A DNA stretch of 64,000 nt from Psychroserpens jangbogonensis (GCF_000797465.1 NZ_JSWG01000011.1:62001-126000); one strand, 5' to 3'; positions 8,869 through 17,480 are shown, counted from the stretch's first letter. Numbers and translations: made by a program. The notes: generated by a model from the sequence alone, not told the origin.

Positions 8869-9318
8869 ATGGATCGAAATAGTTTTGTTGAATGTGAGAG
8901 AAAGGGTTTAAATAAATTAATCAACTTTAGGTTACCATACTATTTCTATAAAGTAGGAATGGTTATAGTAGGAGCTTCAATTGTCATGATGTTTGTTAGG
9001 GCATTTGCTTTAGATGGTGATCAAGAAATATTAAAAGAAGTTTTACAAAAAGGAATCTTAATAGGAATGTTACTTATGTCTATTGCAAGAGATAAAGATG
9101 AAGACGAGATGGTTGTGAAATTAAGAATGCAATCTTATACTTACGCATTTATAGCTGGTGTTCTATATGCTTTAATTATGCCATTTGTTGATTTAGGTGT
9201 GTCTACCATTGTGCATGGAGGAGGAGAAGTATATAAAGATTTAGGCGATTTTCAATTATTGTTATTTATCCTAATGGTACAGCTCTTATGTTTTCATACT
9301 TTAAAGCGTATGCGATAA
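8869..9318 (+). CDS. Four-helix integral membrane protein paired with an XRE regulator
   Basis: This gives 149 residues from the ATG at 8869; an upstream TTG (8860) in frame is less likely. Four hydrophobic helices are visible at about residues 22-42 (YYFYKVGMVIVGASIVMMF), 60-75, 90-110 and 128-145. A cytoplasmic loop (ARDKDEDEMVVKLRMQ) lies between the second and third. The family is not identified. Its stop codon TAA shares the A with the ATG of the following XRE gene (TAATG), so the two are translationally coupled. This arrangement is common for small membrane proteins with a dedicated regulator. Function is unknown. Confidence 0.8.
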   Translation: MDRNSFVECERKGLNKLINFRLPYYFYKVGMVIVGASIVMMFVRAFALDGDQEILKEVLQKGILIGMLLMSIARDKDEDEMVVKLRMQSYTYAFIAGVLYALIMPFVDLGVSTIVHGGGEVYKDLGDFQLLLFILMVQLLCFHTLKRMR

Positions 9319-9518
9319 TGGAAAATACTATAAAAGTAGAACGTGCTATTTTGAGTCTTACTCAAGATGATTTAGCCAAAAAAATTGGTGTATCACGTCA
9401 AACGATAAATTCTATTGAAGCCAATAGATATGTACCGTCAACTGTTTTAGCTTTAAAACTTTCAGATGTGTTTAGTAAACCAGTTAATGACTTTTTTAAT
9501 CTTAGTAAAAATGATTAG
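9318..9518 (+). CDS. Small XRE-family helix-turn-helix regulator (YozG/Cro-like)
   Basis: The protein has 66 residues from the ATG at 9318; a longer frame upstream only reads back through the preceding gene. It is almost entirely one Cro/CI-type HTH: LTQDDLAKKIGVSRQTINSIEANRYVPS (residues 13-40), then LALKLSDVFSKPVNDFF. Such mini-regulators bind DNA as dimers and often control their own operon. With the coupled membrane protein it forms a two-gene module under the 8789-8820 promoter. Confidence 0.9.
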   Translation: MENTIKVERAILSLTQDDLAKKIGVSRQTINSIEANRYVPSTVLALKLSDVFSKPVNDFFNLSKND

Positions 9519-9532
9519 CCTGATAATAGTAA

Positions 9533-9562
9533 TTATAACGATTTGCTTACAAATCGTTATAA
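9533..9562. terminator. Perfect 13-bp hairpin at the 3' junction of convergent genes
   Basis: TTATAACGATTTG-CTTA-CAAATCGTTATAA is a perfect inverted repeat with a 4-nt loop. It covers the stop codon of the sirtuin gene (9557-9559) and lies 14 nt after the XRE gene. No T-tract follows on either strand, so it may protect 3' ends rather than act as a classic intrinsic terminator. Confidence 0.55.
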
Positions 9563-10228
9563 CAATTCTTTAAGTGTTTTAAGTCCCATTGTAGCTGTTT
9601 CAGTAATCACTTTTAATTGCCCTTTACTTTCTATCGCAGGATTAGGATCAATAAAAAAAGTTGGAGTGCCTTCAGGAACATAATGCATTAAACTTGCTGC
9701 AGGATAGACTTGCATTGAAGTACCAATAATTACTAAGATATTTGCTGTTGCACAGATTTCCATTGCTTTATCAATCATTGGAACCGCTTCACCAAACCAA
9801 ACAATATGCGGTCTTAATTGATAACCTTTGTCACACATATCACCAGGAATAAGATCTTTCGTCCAAGATTGGATATCAAATTCGTTTCCAGTGCTCCTTA
9901 CTTTTAGTAATTCACCATGTAGATGAATTACTTGACTGCTTCCAGCGCGTTCATGAAGATCATCTACATTTTGTGTTATGATAGTGACGTTATATGATTG
10001 TTCTAATTCTACTAAGTCTTTATGTGCAGAATTTGGTTCAACTTCTAATAACTGTTTCCGTCGCTGATTGTAAAACGCTAAAACCAATTCTGGATTTTTA
10101 TGAAACCCTTCTGGTGTAGCAACTTCCATAACATCATGACCTTCCCATAATCCGTCGGCATCTCTAAACGTTTTTAATCCGCTTTCGGCACTCATGCCAG
10201 CACCTGTAAGTACAACTATATGTTTCAT
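9557..10228 (-). CDS. cobB: Sir2-family NAD-dependent protein deacylase
   Basis: The protein has 223 residues. Sirtuin motifs are clear: VVLTGAGMSAESGLKTFRD (residues 4-22, NAD binding), TQNVDDLHERAG with the following HLHGEL (catalytic His near 120), and late GTSMQVYPAASL. The segment between, RSTGNEFDIQSW...GYQLRPHIVWFGE, lacks the two CxxC zinc pairs of CobB proteins, leaving only one Cys (MCDKG). This zinc-less class is known among bacterial sirtuins. It should remove acyl groups from lysines using NAD. It is convergent with the XRE gene. Confidence 0.9.
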   Translation of the reverse strand: MKHIVVLTGAGMSAESGLKTFRDADGLWEGHDVMEVATPEGFHKNPELVLAFYNQRRKQLLEVEPNSAHKDLVELEQSYNVTIITQNVDDLHERAGSSQVIHLHGELLKVRSTGNEFDIQSWTKDLIPGDMCDKGYQLRPHIVWFGEAVPMIDKAMEICATANILVIIGTSMQVYPAASLMHYVPEGTPTFFIDPNPAIESKGQLKVITETATMGLKTLKELL

Positions 10229-10331
10229 GTGTGTATGCTTATTGTTTTTTTATTGACACATGTTATTCGCTATTGATCATTCTCTTGAGTGATAAAGCTT
10301 TTAACTTGCTTATTTCATTGTATAAATTTAC

Positions 10332-10339
10332 TAATTTTA
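10332..10339 (+). promoter_or_regulatory. Near-consensus -7 box four nt before the trmH start
   Basis: TAATTTTA, one mismatch from TAnnTTTG, is followed by GCGT and then the ATG at 10344. If used, transcription would start at or beside the start codon. No good -33 element at the right distance was found, so confidence is low. Confidence 0.3.
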
Positions 10340-10343
10340 GCGT

Positions 10344-11000
10344 ATGATTGACCTAGACCTTTTAGAACATTTAGAAACTTACCTCACAGAAAAACGAAAG
10401 GTGCGATTCACAAATGTATTGTCACAACGCACAAAACATTTTACTGTTGCTACAGAAGATGTTTATCAATTGCATAACACAAGTGCCGTAATTCGCAGTT
10501 GTGATGTGTTTGGTATTCAAGAAGTAAATATTGTCGAAGAAGTAAATAGCAAAAACATAGATCGTGAAATAGCCATGGGAGCACAAAAGTGGGTAGATTT
10601 AAATCGCTACAATTCTGTAAAAGAAACTATTTCAGATTTAAAAGAAAAAGGGTATCAAATTGTAGCTACCACACCTCATGAAAAAGATGCGATGCTTCAT
10701 GATTTTGATGTAACAAAAAAATCTTGCTTTTTCTTCGGAAGAGAGACAGAAGGTTTGTCACAAGAGGTTATAGATCAAGCAGATTGTTTTTTAAAAATAC
10801 CTATGGTTGGATTTACTGAAAGTTTGAATATTTCGGTTTCAGCAGCAATTATTTTGCAACATGTTACCACTAAGCTTAAGCAATCCAATGTGAATTGGCA
10901 ACTCACTGAAGCCGAAAAACAAGAAAAGCGAATAGATTGGTGTAAGAAAACTATTAAAAGTTATGATGAGATTATTGAACGTTTTTATCAAACGCAGTAA
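10344..11000 (+). CDS. trmH: tRNA (guanosine-18-2'-O)-methyltransferase, SpoU family
   Basis: The protein has 218 residues. It shows the three SPOUT motifs in order: NTSAVIRSCDVFGIQEV (motif 1 Asn/Arg), FFFGRETEGLSQEV (motif 2, the deep-trefoil knot) and IPMVGFTESLNISVSAAIIL (motif 3). The N-terminal RKVRFTNVLSQRTKHFTVATEDVYQLHN is typical of TrmH rather than RlmB. It methylates the ribose of G18 in the tRNA D-loop using SAM. The start is chosen at ATG 10344, just after the putative -7 box. Confidence 0.92.
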   Translation: MIDLDLLEHLETYLTEKRKVRFTNVLSQRTKHFTVATEDVYQLHNTSAVIRSCDVFGIQEVNIVEEVNSKNIDREIAMGAQKWVDLNRYNSVKETISDLKEKGYQIVATTPHEKDAMLHDFDVTKKSCFFFGRETEGLSQEVIDQADCFLKIPMVGFTESLNISVSAAIILQHVTTKLKQSNVNWQLTEAEKQEKRIDWCKKTIKSYDEIIERFYQTQ

Positions 11001-11108
11001 TCATAAAACTTAAGTAATATCTTGTCAAAGCCTCATATAAAGTGTTACTAATCTATTATTTTGGTATTTAAAGAGAATTAATTTGTCAATCAATCATAGA
11101 TTAATAGA

Positions 11109-11771
11109 TTGGATTCAATTAGTTATTTTATTAAAGTGAGTGTTTTATTCAAACAATTAAAATCACTGCTCTTTACATTTAGATTAATTTTTATTGTTGT
11201 GTTAATAATGCTAGGGATATTATTAGGATTACATTATTTTAATGATGTACCAATAGAAGTTTTAACGAATGATGTAGCAGTACTTGGAAAACTTCCTATT
11301 TATGCAGGTATACTATCTCAAATAGGTATATTTCTGTGGTCAGCAACTGCTGCAATTTGTCTTTACAGCTTGCAATTTATTTCTAACAAAAAGCATAAGA
11401 CGTTTATTTGGGCTTCAGCATTTATTACAATTTTTCTAGGTTTTGATGATGCATTCATGTTTCATGAAATATTATTTCCATCTTTAGGAATACTTCAAAA
11501 AGTAGTGTTTTTATGTTATGGAATATTGATGTCGTTCTATTTCTTAAGTTATTTTAAACTCATCTTTAAAACAGATTTTATACTCTTAGGATTGGCTATG
11601 ATAAGCTTTGGGTCATCTTTATTTATAGATAATTTGATGGCAAACACAACACCATATGTCTCAAAACTACTTGAAGATGGTTTTAAATTTTTGGGTATTC
11701 TTTTTTGGTTGGGATATTTTGTAAAAACTACGAAACAAATGATAGGTCTGGAAACTTTAGAAGCGTCCTGA
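11109..11771 (+). CDS. Six-helix membrane protein of unknown function
   Basis: There is no ATG near the start. The frame can begin at TTG 11109 or GTG 11136; the N-terminal basic stretch FKQLKSLLF precedes the first membrane helix either way. About six hydrophobic helices are spaced through 220 residues. Two carry conserved-looking polar groups inside the membrane: GFDDAFMFHE near residues 117-126 and SLFIDN near 175-180, which could form a metal or substrate site as in membrane hydrolases. I do not recognise the family. The 3' end overlaps the convergent gene by 15 bp. Confidence 0.6.
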   Translation: MDSISYFIKVSVLFKQLKSLLFTFRLIFIVVLIMLGILLGLHYFNDVPIEVLTNDVAVLGKLPIYAGILSQIGIFLWSATAAICLYSLQFISNKKHKTFIWASAFITIFLGFDDAFMFHEILFPSLGILQKVVFLCYGILMSFYFLSYFKLIFKTDFILLGLAMISFGSSLFIDNLMANTTPYVSKLLEDGFKFLGILFWLGYFVKTTKQMIGLETLEAS

Positions 11772-12539
11772 TTTTTTACTACGACTTAATACTTTATACT
11801 CTTCATAGCATTCACTAATAGCATCTAGAACTTGAAGATCATTAGCAGTTTCTATAAAATCTTTTGAATAATTACATTGATTTATGATTTCGTCTAAATC
11901 ATATTTATCAACTTGCAAAAGGACTAGAAGCATTTCTCTATCAAAACGTGAAGCTAGGTTTTTTCTAATTTCATCGTCTTGCTTCATCTTTTTGAGCTTA
12001 CGTAATTCATTTGGCTTTTTACCAAACATATTATGTAAGAAATCTGCAGGATTAAAAATAGCGCCTAAAACTTTATTTACAGCATTAGGTCTTCGGTCAC
12101 CAGCTTCATAGCCTTTGTTTGATAATCCTGAAATACTATATCTATAATTAGATTTTATAGGTATTTGCTTAATATCTACAGCTAAGTAACCCGTAAGTTT
12201 TAATTGATTAACAACAACTTCTTCTAAAGCTAAAGCTAACTCAGTCATGCCTATTTTGGTCTGGCCAAACTTAAGCCAATCATTGGTAACTCTTACTTTA
12301 ATGGATTTATAACCTAAATACGAAAAATGAAGTGTGTCATTAACACTTGCTTTTATTTCAAACTCACCTTGATCATTGGTAGAAGTACCAATAACTTGAT
12401 TCAAATTAACAATATTCACTCGGTCAATTGGTAAATCTGTAGAGACATCGATAACCGTTCCCATTACAGATGTTGGATCTTGAGCAAAACAAATTACAGT
12501 TGTAAAAAAAAGAATAGCAAGTAGCTGTAGGTGTCTCAT
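11757..12539 (-). CDS. Secreted carboxypeptidase-regulatory-like (CarboxypepD_reg) domain protein
   Basis: The protein has 260 residues with a signal peptide (first 19, ending CFAQ). Residues 23-100 form a beta-sandwich of the kind at the N-terminus of TonB-dependent receptors: VMGTVIDVSTDLPIDRVNIVNLN, then GTSTNDQGEFEI and LHFSYLGYKSIKV. No barrel follows; instead there is a charged helical C-terminus with FNPADFLHNMFG and several Tyr/Lys/Glu blocks. Such stand-alone proteins are common in flavobacteria and of unknown role. TACTTTTG at 12577-12570 is a possible -7 box. Confidence 0.8.
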   Translation of the reverse strand: MRHLQLLAILFFTTVICFAQDPTSVMGTVIDVSTDLPIDRVNIVNLNQVIGTSTNDQGEFEIKASVNDTLHFSYLGYKSIKVRVTNDWLKFGQTKIGMTELALALEEVVVNQLKLTGYLAVDIKQIPIKSNYRYSISGLSNKGYEAGDRRPNAVNKVLGAIFNPADFLHNMFGKKPNELRKLKKMKQDDEIRKNLASRFDREMLLVLLQVDKYDLDEIINQCNYSKDFIETANDLQVLDAISECYEEYKVLSRSKKSGRF

Positions 12540-12698
12540 GTATTAAAATTACGGTATAAAAGTACTAAACAAAAGTAAATAACTAAATGAATGCCTAATA
12601 ATTTGACTTAATATTAACAAGATGTGATTCTGAAGCCTATATTTAGTGTTGTGTTAAAGTTTTGTATGCTTATTTTATTGTATATATTAAACAAAACT

Positions 12699-15050
12699 AT
12701 GATGAGTCTAAAACCAACGTTTAGTATTATATTACTCCTATGTTGCTTAGCAGTTAACAGTTTTGCACAACAAGAAGCTGCAATATGGTATTTCGGTGAT
12801 AATGCAGGTTTAGATTTTAATTCTGGAGTTCCTGTACCATTATTAGATGGTCAGATTGATACAGTTGAAGGTTGTGCCACAATTTCAGATGCCAATGGTA
12901 GTTTGTTGTTTTATACTGATGGGATTATAGTCTGGAACAGAAATCATAATGTGATGCCCAATGGTACTGGATTGTTAGGAGATCCTTCTAGTACACAATC
13001 TGGAATTATAGTACCAAAACCAAATAATACCAACGTTTATTATATTTTTACCGTTGATGATTCTGCTGGTCCAAATGGACTTAATTATTCTGAAGTTGAT
13101 ATGGCATTAAATGGAGGTAATGGTGATGTGACTTCTTTAAAGAATATTCAACTAGTGACACCAGTATCTGAAAAAGTGACAGCAATAGACCATGCTAATG
13201 GAATTGATTTTTGGGTAGTAACACACGAATTTAATTCAAATAACTTCACATCATACTTAATTTCTGAATCAGGAGTTACAACAACTCCAGTTATTTCCTC
13301 AGTTGGAAGTATGCATGATGGTCCAACACAAGAATCATTTGGGTATATGAAGATTTCTCCTAACGGAGAACGCTTGGCACTAGCTAAATTTGTTGCAGAT
13401 GTAGATGTTGAGTTATTCGATTTTGATAATTCTACTGGAATCGTGTCTAACCCATTAGAATTACAAGGTGTGTTTTATGATAATAATGCCTCTGGAGCAT
13501 ATGGAATAGAGTTTTCTCCTAATAATCAACTGTTGTATGTGTCTGATGTTGATTTTGAAAATAATGTTAGTAGAGTTCATCAATTTGATATTAATCAAAA
13601 TTCAGTTGTAGATATTTTAAATTCAGACACGATTCTTTATGAAGGTAATAGAATTCTTGGAGCAATTCAACTTGCTATAGATCAAAAAATGTATGTGTCT
13701 GTGGCTGAAGCATTTTTTATTGATGTTATCGAAAACCCAAATAGTATCGGGATTTCAGCTAACTATTCTTCTGAAACGGTCAGCCTTGGAGGAAGATTAG
13801 GTGTTTTTGGATTACCGCCTTTTATCCAATCCTTTTTTAATGTTGGAATTAATGTAGAAGGAATTTGTCTTGGTGAAAGTACACAATTTTCAGTTTCTGC
13901 TTCTGATGAAATTGTATCAATTTCGTGGAATTTCGGAGATGGTAATACTTCTGAAGATGAAAATCCATTACATGTGTATGCATCTCCTGGTGAATATGAT
14001 GTAGTTGTAATTGTTAATTCTCTATCAGATACAACAACCTTATCAAAAACTATTGAAATTTATGATTCACCAATAGCTAACACTATAACAGATTATATTT
14101 TATGTGATGATCTTAGTTCTGACGGCTTTGAAAATTTTAATCTTTTTAGTCTGAATGATCAGATATTAAATGGACAAGTTGGAAATTTTAATATTACCTT
14201 TCATATATCTGAAGAATTTGCTAATGAAGGTACTAATATGTTACCTAGTAATTATGAAAATACGAGCAATCCTGAAAGCATTTTTGCACGGATTGAAAAT
14301 GCTAATAATAGAATTTGTTATGATATTACATCATTTGAAATTTCAACGTTTCCTTTGCCTTCTATAATTGAAGAGGAGACTTATATGTTATGTGTAGGTG
14401 ATTCTATTCAGTTAGAAGCAGAGGAAGGTTATAATTATTATTGGTCTACTGGAGAGGCTACTCGAATTATTACGGTTAATGAAGCTGGAATTTATACAGT
14501 TGATATTATTGATGAGAACCAAGTGCCATTTATTAGTTGTTCGAGAACTAAAACGTTCGTAATAAATGCGTCTGATATTGCAACAATTGTTAATATTCAA
14601 ATTGAAGATTGGTCACTAAATAATAATATTATAAGTGTTTTTGTAGATGGCTTAGGTGATTATGAATTTTCTTTAGATAATATTACATACCAAGACAGTA
14701 ATATTTTTACAGGGTTATCTCCAGATGCTTACACTGTTTATATTAGAGATAAAAATGATTGTGGTATAGTTAGTGAAGACGTATTTCTGTTATATTATCC
14801 TAAATTTTTTACACCAAATGGAGACGAATATAATCCATTTTGGCAAATTATTAACGGCTCAACAGAGCTTGATTTAGAAGTGTTAATATTTGATAGATAT
14901 GGCAAACTAATTGCAGAATTCACAACGGGCTCCATTGGTTGGGATGGGAGTCATAATGGTCAAGATATGCCAGCTACAGATTATTGGTTTGCGGTTAAAC
15001 GACCCAGTAATGGAAAAACATATACAGGTCATTTTACATTGAGACGTTAG
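12699..15050 (+). CDS. Large PKD-domain surface protein with T9SS type B sorting domain
   Basis: The protein has 783 residues from ATG 12699, chosen because a signal peptide (ending NSFAQ) starts there; a GTG 75 nt upstream adds an implausible extra hydrophobic leader. Residues 25-390 look like a beta-propeller-like region beginning AIWYFGDNAGLDF. A PKD domain follows (VSISWNFGDGNTSEDENPLH, near 430-490), then Ig-like modules. The last 85 residues are a gliding motility-associated/type B sorting domain: PKFFTPNGDEYNPFW, then LIFDRYGKLI, GWDGSHNGQDMPATDYWF and a final FTLRR. It should be exported by T9SS and attached to the cell surface. Adhesion is plausible but unproven. Confidence 0.88.
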   Translation: MMSLKPTFSIILLLCCLAVNSFAQQEAAIWYFGDNAGLDFNSGVPVPLLDGQIDTVEGCATISDANGSLLFYTDGIIVWNRNHNVMPNGTGLLGDPSSTQSGIIVPKPNNTNVYYIFTVDDSAGPNGLNYSEVDMALNGGNGDVTSLKNIQLVTPVSEKVTAIDHANGIDFWVVTHEFNSNNFTSYLISESGVTTTPVISSVGSMHDGPTQESFGYMKISPNGERLALAKFVADVDVELFDFDNSTGIVSNPLELQGVFYDNNASGAYGIEFSPNNQLLYVSDVDFENNVSRVHQFDINQNSVVDILNSDTILYEGNRILGAIQLAIDQKMYVSVAEAFFIDVIENPNSIGISANYSSETVSLGGRLGVFGLPPFIQSFFNVGINVEGICLGESTQFSVSASDEIVSISWNFGDGNTSEDENPLHVYASPGEYDVVVIVNSLSDTTTLSKTIEIYDSPIANTITDYILCDDLSSDGFENFNLFSLNDQILNGQVGNFNITFHISEEFANEGTNMLPSNYENTSNPESIFARIENANNRICYDITSFEISTFPLPSIIEEETYMLCVGDSIQLEAEEGYNYYWSTGEATRIITVNEAGIYTVDIIDENQVPFISCSRTKTFVINASDIATIVNIQIEDWSLNNNIISVFVDGLGDYEFSLDNITYQDSNIFTGLSPDAYTVYIRDKNDCGIVSEDVFLLYYPKFFTPNGDEYNPFWQIINGSTELDLEVLIFDRYGKLIAEFTTGSIGWDGSHNGQDMPATDYWFAVKRPSNGKTYTGHFTLRR

Positions 15051-15057
15051 TTTACTA

Positions 15058-15096
15058 TAAAAAAAAAAGCCTTGTTTAAAACAAGGCTTTTTTTTA
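15058..15096. terminator. Bidirectional intrinsic terminator
   Basis: An A-run, the stem AAGCCTTGTTT/AAACAAGGCTT (15067-15077 with 15079-15089) and a T-run lie exactly between two convergent genes. It reads as a terminator on both strands. Confidence 0.9.
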
Positions 15097-17088
15097 ATCT
15101 CTACGTCTTGAACGTCTAGGTCTGTCAGATCCAGAACTACTCTCTGAACGTCTAGGTGCTCTTGAGTCTCCTCCTGAACTTTGTCTATCACTTCTATTTC
15201 CAGAACTATCGCTAGAACGTCTATCGCCTCTGTTTCCAGAATCACTTCGTCTTCCTGAACCTTCAGAAGAGCGTCTGTCAGAAGAGCGTCTGTCACTTCT
15301 GTTGCCAGAATCAGAATCACTACGTCTTCCAGATGAGCGTTTATCATCGTTGCGTCTTCGGTCACCACCACCAGAAGAGCGTCCACCATCACGACGTCCA
15401 CCACCTGAGCGTCCGCTATCACGACGTCCACCACCAGATGATCGTCCACCTCGACTTCGTCCGTCACCACCTCTGTCTTCACTAACTTCAACATTGACAA
15501 ATCTTCCGTCATGTTTAAAATCGGTAAAAAAGGCTAATACCTTCTCTTGAACTTCTTTTTCAGTATTAAAGAAAGAAAAACTCTCTTTTACATCAACTTT
15601 AAAGACATCATCACGACCTAACTCTAAAACTTCTTTTAAGAAATCTTTTAGTTTCATCCAATCATAACCATCTTTTCGCCCTACGTTTATAAAGTAACGT
15701 GATTCATTTTTACTTCCTCCATAACCACGACCACCACTATCGCCTTCAGAATCTCTAGAAGAACTTGGAGCATTAAGGTTTTTAGTTTTTTGGTAATAGT
15801 CAAAGAAACGAGTAAACTCAACTGAGAAGAATTTTTTAATCAATTCGTCTTTATCAGTATCTTCAAATAAATCATTTATACTCGTTAGATATTTGTCAAT
15901 CTCATGATTAACTTCTGTATTGTGTATTTTATTAGCAAGTGACATCAATTGAACTTCACAAATTTCCATTCCATCAGGAATTTCTTTTTTCTCAAATTCT
16001 TTCTTGATGATGCGCTCGATACTTTTAATTTTACGCACTTCACTTTTAGAAACGATTACCATCGAAATACCAGTTTTACCAGCACGTCCTGTACGTCCAG
16101 AACGGTGTGTGTAAATTTCAGGTTCATCAGGTAATTGGTAATTGATAACGTGAGTAATATCATCAACGTCAATACCACGAGCAGCAACATCTGTTGCAAC
16201 TAGCATTTGTATTTGTTTGTTTCTGAAAGACTTCATTACCATATCACGTTGATTCTGACTTAAATCTCCATGTAAAGCTCCAGCACTGTAACCATCTTCG
16301 ATTAAGTTTTCGGCTACTTTTTGTGTATCACGTTTTGTGCGACAGAAAATCACAGAAAAGATATCTGGATTTGCATCAGACAAACGTTTTAAGGCTTGGT
16401 AGCGATCTCTTGCGTTTACTAAATAGTATTCGTGAGAGACTTGACTTGTGCTTTCGTTTTTATTTCCAACCGTAATTTCAATAGGGCTATCCATGAATTT
16501 TCTAGCAATGTTAGATACCTCTTTAGGCATCGTTGCAGAAAACAGCCACGTATTTTTATCATCTGGTGTATGTGATAAGATATCAGTGATATCCTCATAG
16601 AATCCCATGTTTAGCATTTCATCGGCTTCATCTAAAACTGAATATTCAATTTTAGAAATATCAACCATGTTTCTACTAATCATATCTTTCATACGACCTG
16701 GAGTAGCCACAATAATTTGTGCGCCACGTTTTACAGCTCTTGCTTGATCTTGAATACTTGCACCACCATAAATAGCGACAACATTCAGACCTTTACAATA
16801 CTTTCCGTAAAGTTTAATCTCGTTGGTAATTTGTAAACAAAGTTCACGAGTAGGAGAGAGTATCAATCCTTGCGTCGTACGACTATCTACATTAATTTTT
16901 TGTAGCATCGGAAATCCGAATGCGGCAGTTTTACCTGTTCCTGTTTGCGCTAAGGCAACAAGATCGGTATCTTCTTCTAATAAAATTGGAATTGCTTTTG
17001 CTTGTACATCACTAGGGTTTTCAAATCCTAAATCGTTAATAGCTGCAATAAGGTCTTCATTAAGACCGAGTTCTTGGAATGTGCTCAT
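15094..17088 (-). CDS. DEAD-box RNA helicase with DbpA RNA-binding domain and RS/RGG-rich tail
   Basis: The protein has 664 residues from ATG 17088 (MSTFQELGLNEDL), the usual start of this family; 22 upstream codons in frame are unlikely coding. Helicase motifs: Q-motif GFENPSDVQ, AQTGTGKT, PTRELCLQ, TPGRMKD, DEAD, SAT, VATDVAARGIDV and HRSGRTGRAGKTG. A DbpA-like domain follows (YFINVGRKDGYDWMKLKDFL), which in relatives binds rRNA hairpins. The last 120 residues are Arg/Ser/Gly/Asp-rich and repetitive, also visible as internal DNA repeats at 15100-15475. A role in ribosome assembly or cold-induced RNA unwinding is likely. The mRNA has a long structured leader. Confidence 0.93.
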   Translation of the reverse strand: MSTFQELGLNEDLIAAINDLGFENPSDVQAKAIPILLEEDTDLVALAQTGTGKTAAFGFPMLQKINVDSRTTQGLILSPTRELCLQITNEIKLYGKYCKGLNVVAIYGGASIQDQARAVKRGAQIIVATPGRMKDMISRNMVDISKIEYSVLDEADEMLNMGFYEDITDILSHTPDDKNTWLFSATMPKEVSNIARKFMDSPIEITVGNKNESTSQVSHEYYLVNARDRYQALKRLSDANPDIFSVIFCRTKRDTQKVAENLIEDGYSAGALHGDLSQNQRDMVMKSFRNKQIQMLVATDVAARGIDVDDITHVINYQLPDEPEIYTHRSGRTGRAGKTGISMVIVSKSEVRKIKSIERIIKKEFEKKEIPDGMEICEVQLMSLANKIHNTEVNHEIDKYLTSINDLFEDTDKDELIKKFFSVEFTRFFDYYQKTKNLNAPSSSRDSEGDSGGRGYGGSKNESRYFINVGRKDGYDWMKLKDFLKEVLELGRDDVFKVDVKESFSFFNTEKEVQEKVLAFFTDFKHDGRFVNVEVSEDRGGDGRSRGGRSSGGGRRDSGRSGGGRRDGGRSSGGGDRRRNDDKRSSGRRSDSDSGNRSDRRSSDRRSSEGSGRRSDSGNRGDRRSSDSSGNRSDRQSSGGDSRAPRRSESSSGSDRPRRSRRRD

Positions 17089-17254
17089 TCTTTTGTTTTG
17101 TATTCGATTATGTCCTTTGGTGTTACAAAAGAAGCGAATCGACATACTAAACACTTAAACTTCTAGGTAACACATCCTCACTCTGAGGAATTTAACGTCC
17201 CGATTCTTCGGGATTTTTCAAGGTGCAAAGATAGGCTTTTATTTGGATAATCAA
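17089..17254 (-). promoter_or_regulatory. Promoter and structured 5' leader of the DEAD-box helicase gene
   Basis: On the minus strand TATCTTTG (17233-17226) with ATTG 18 nt upstream (17255-17252) is a probable promoter. The transcript would start near 17220 and run about 130 nt before the ATG at 17088. It contains two perfect stem-loops: TCCCGA-loop-TCGGGA (17213-17198) and TCCTCA-loop-TGAGGA (17189-17175). This resembles the long leaders of cold-shock helicase mRNAs, but no named RNA family is recognised. Confidence 0.5.
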
Positions 17255-17367
17255 TATTCTAGTTTATCTCCATTGGAAGTAAAGTTTAAACCCTCTGCTA
17301 AAAGCCGCTTTTTAAAATTTTCTATTTATCGTGCTTTCCCTATTTTTCTAGTTAAATCATTCTGTAT

Positions 17368-17453
17368 AATGATATATATCATTGTGTGAATTTTACAATC
17401 CTCTTACCTTTTTAATCGGAAATAATTCCGGAAAATTTACTCAATGTTGAGTA
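17368..17453. promoter_or_regulatory. Cluster of palindromes upstream of the repeat lipoprotein gene
   Basis: The 392-bp gap between the helicase start (17088) and the lipoprotein start (17481) carries the helicase leader and promoter on its left. On its right are three inverted repeats: AATGATATATATCATT (17368-17383, perfect), CGGAA-N4-TTCCG (17417-17430, flanking TTCCGGAA at 17426-17433), and TACTCAA-TG-TTGAGTA (17438-17453). The last lies 27 nt before the ATG. They may be operators for the lipoprotein gene. No convincing -7 box was seen. Confidence 0.4.
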
Positions 17454-17480
17454 TTTAATAATAAATAAAACTTAATAACT

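Noticed and set aside
12624-12698. GTG start for the large type B surface protein
   Set aside because: It adds a second hydrophobic leader; a normal signal peptide begins at ATG 12699.
15100-15475. CRISPR-like repeat array
   Set aside because: The repeats are codon-level near-repeats inside the helicase gene, of irregular spacing and without unique spacers.
14907-15512. 201-codon open frame on the minus strand across the helicase tail
   Set aside because: It is a shadow frame of the repetitive Arg/Ser/Gly coding region; valine- and aspartate-rich low complexity with no start context.
15302-15550. Pro/Arg-rich plus-strand frame opposite the helicase tail
   Set aside because: Antisense shadow of the RGG-type repeats; crosses a strongly supported gene.
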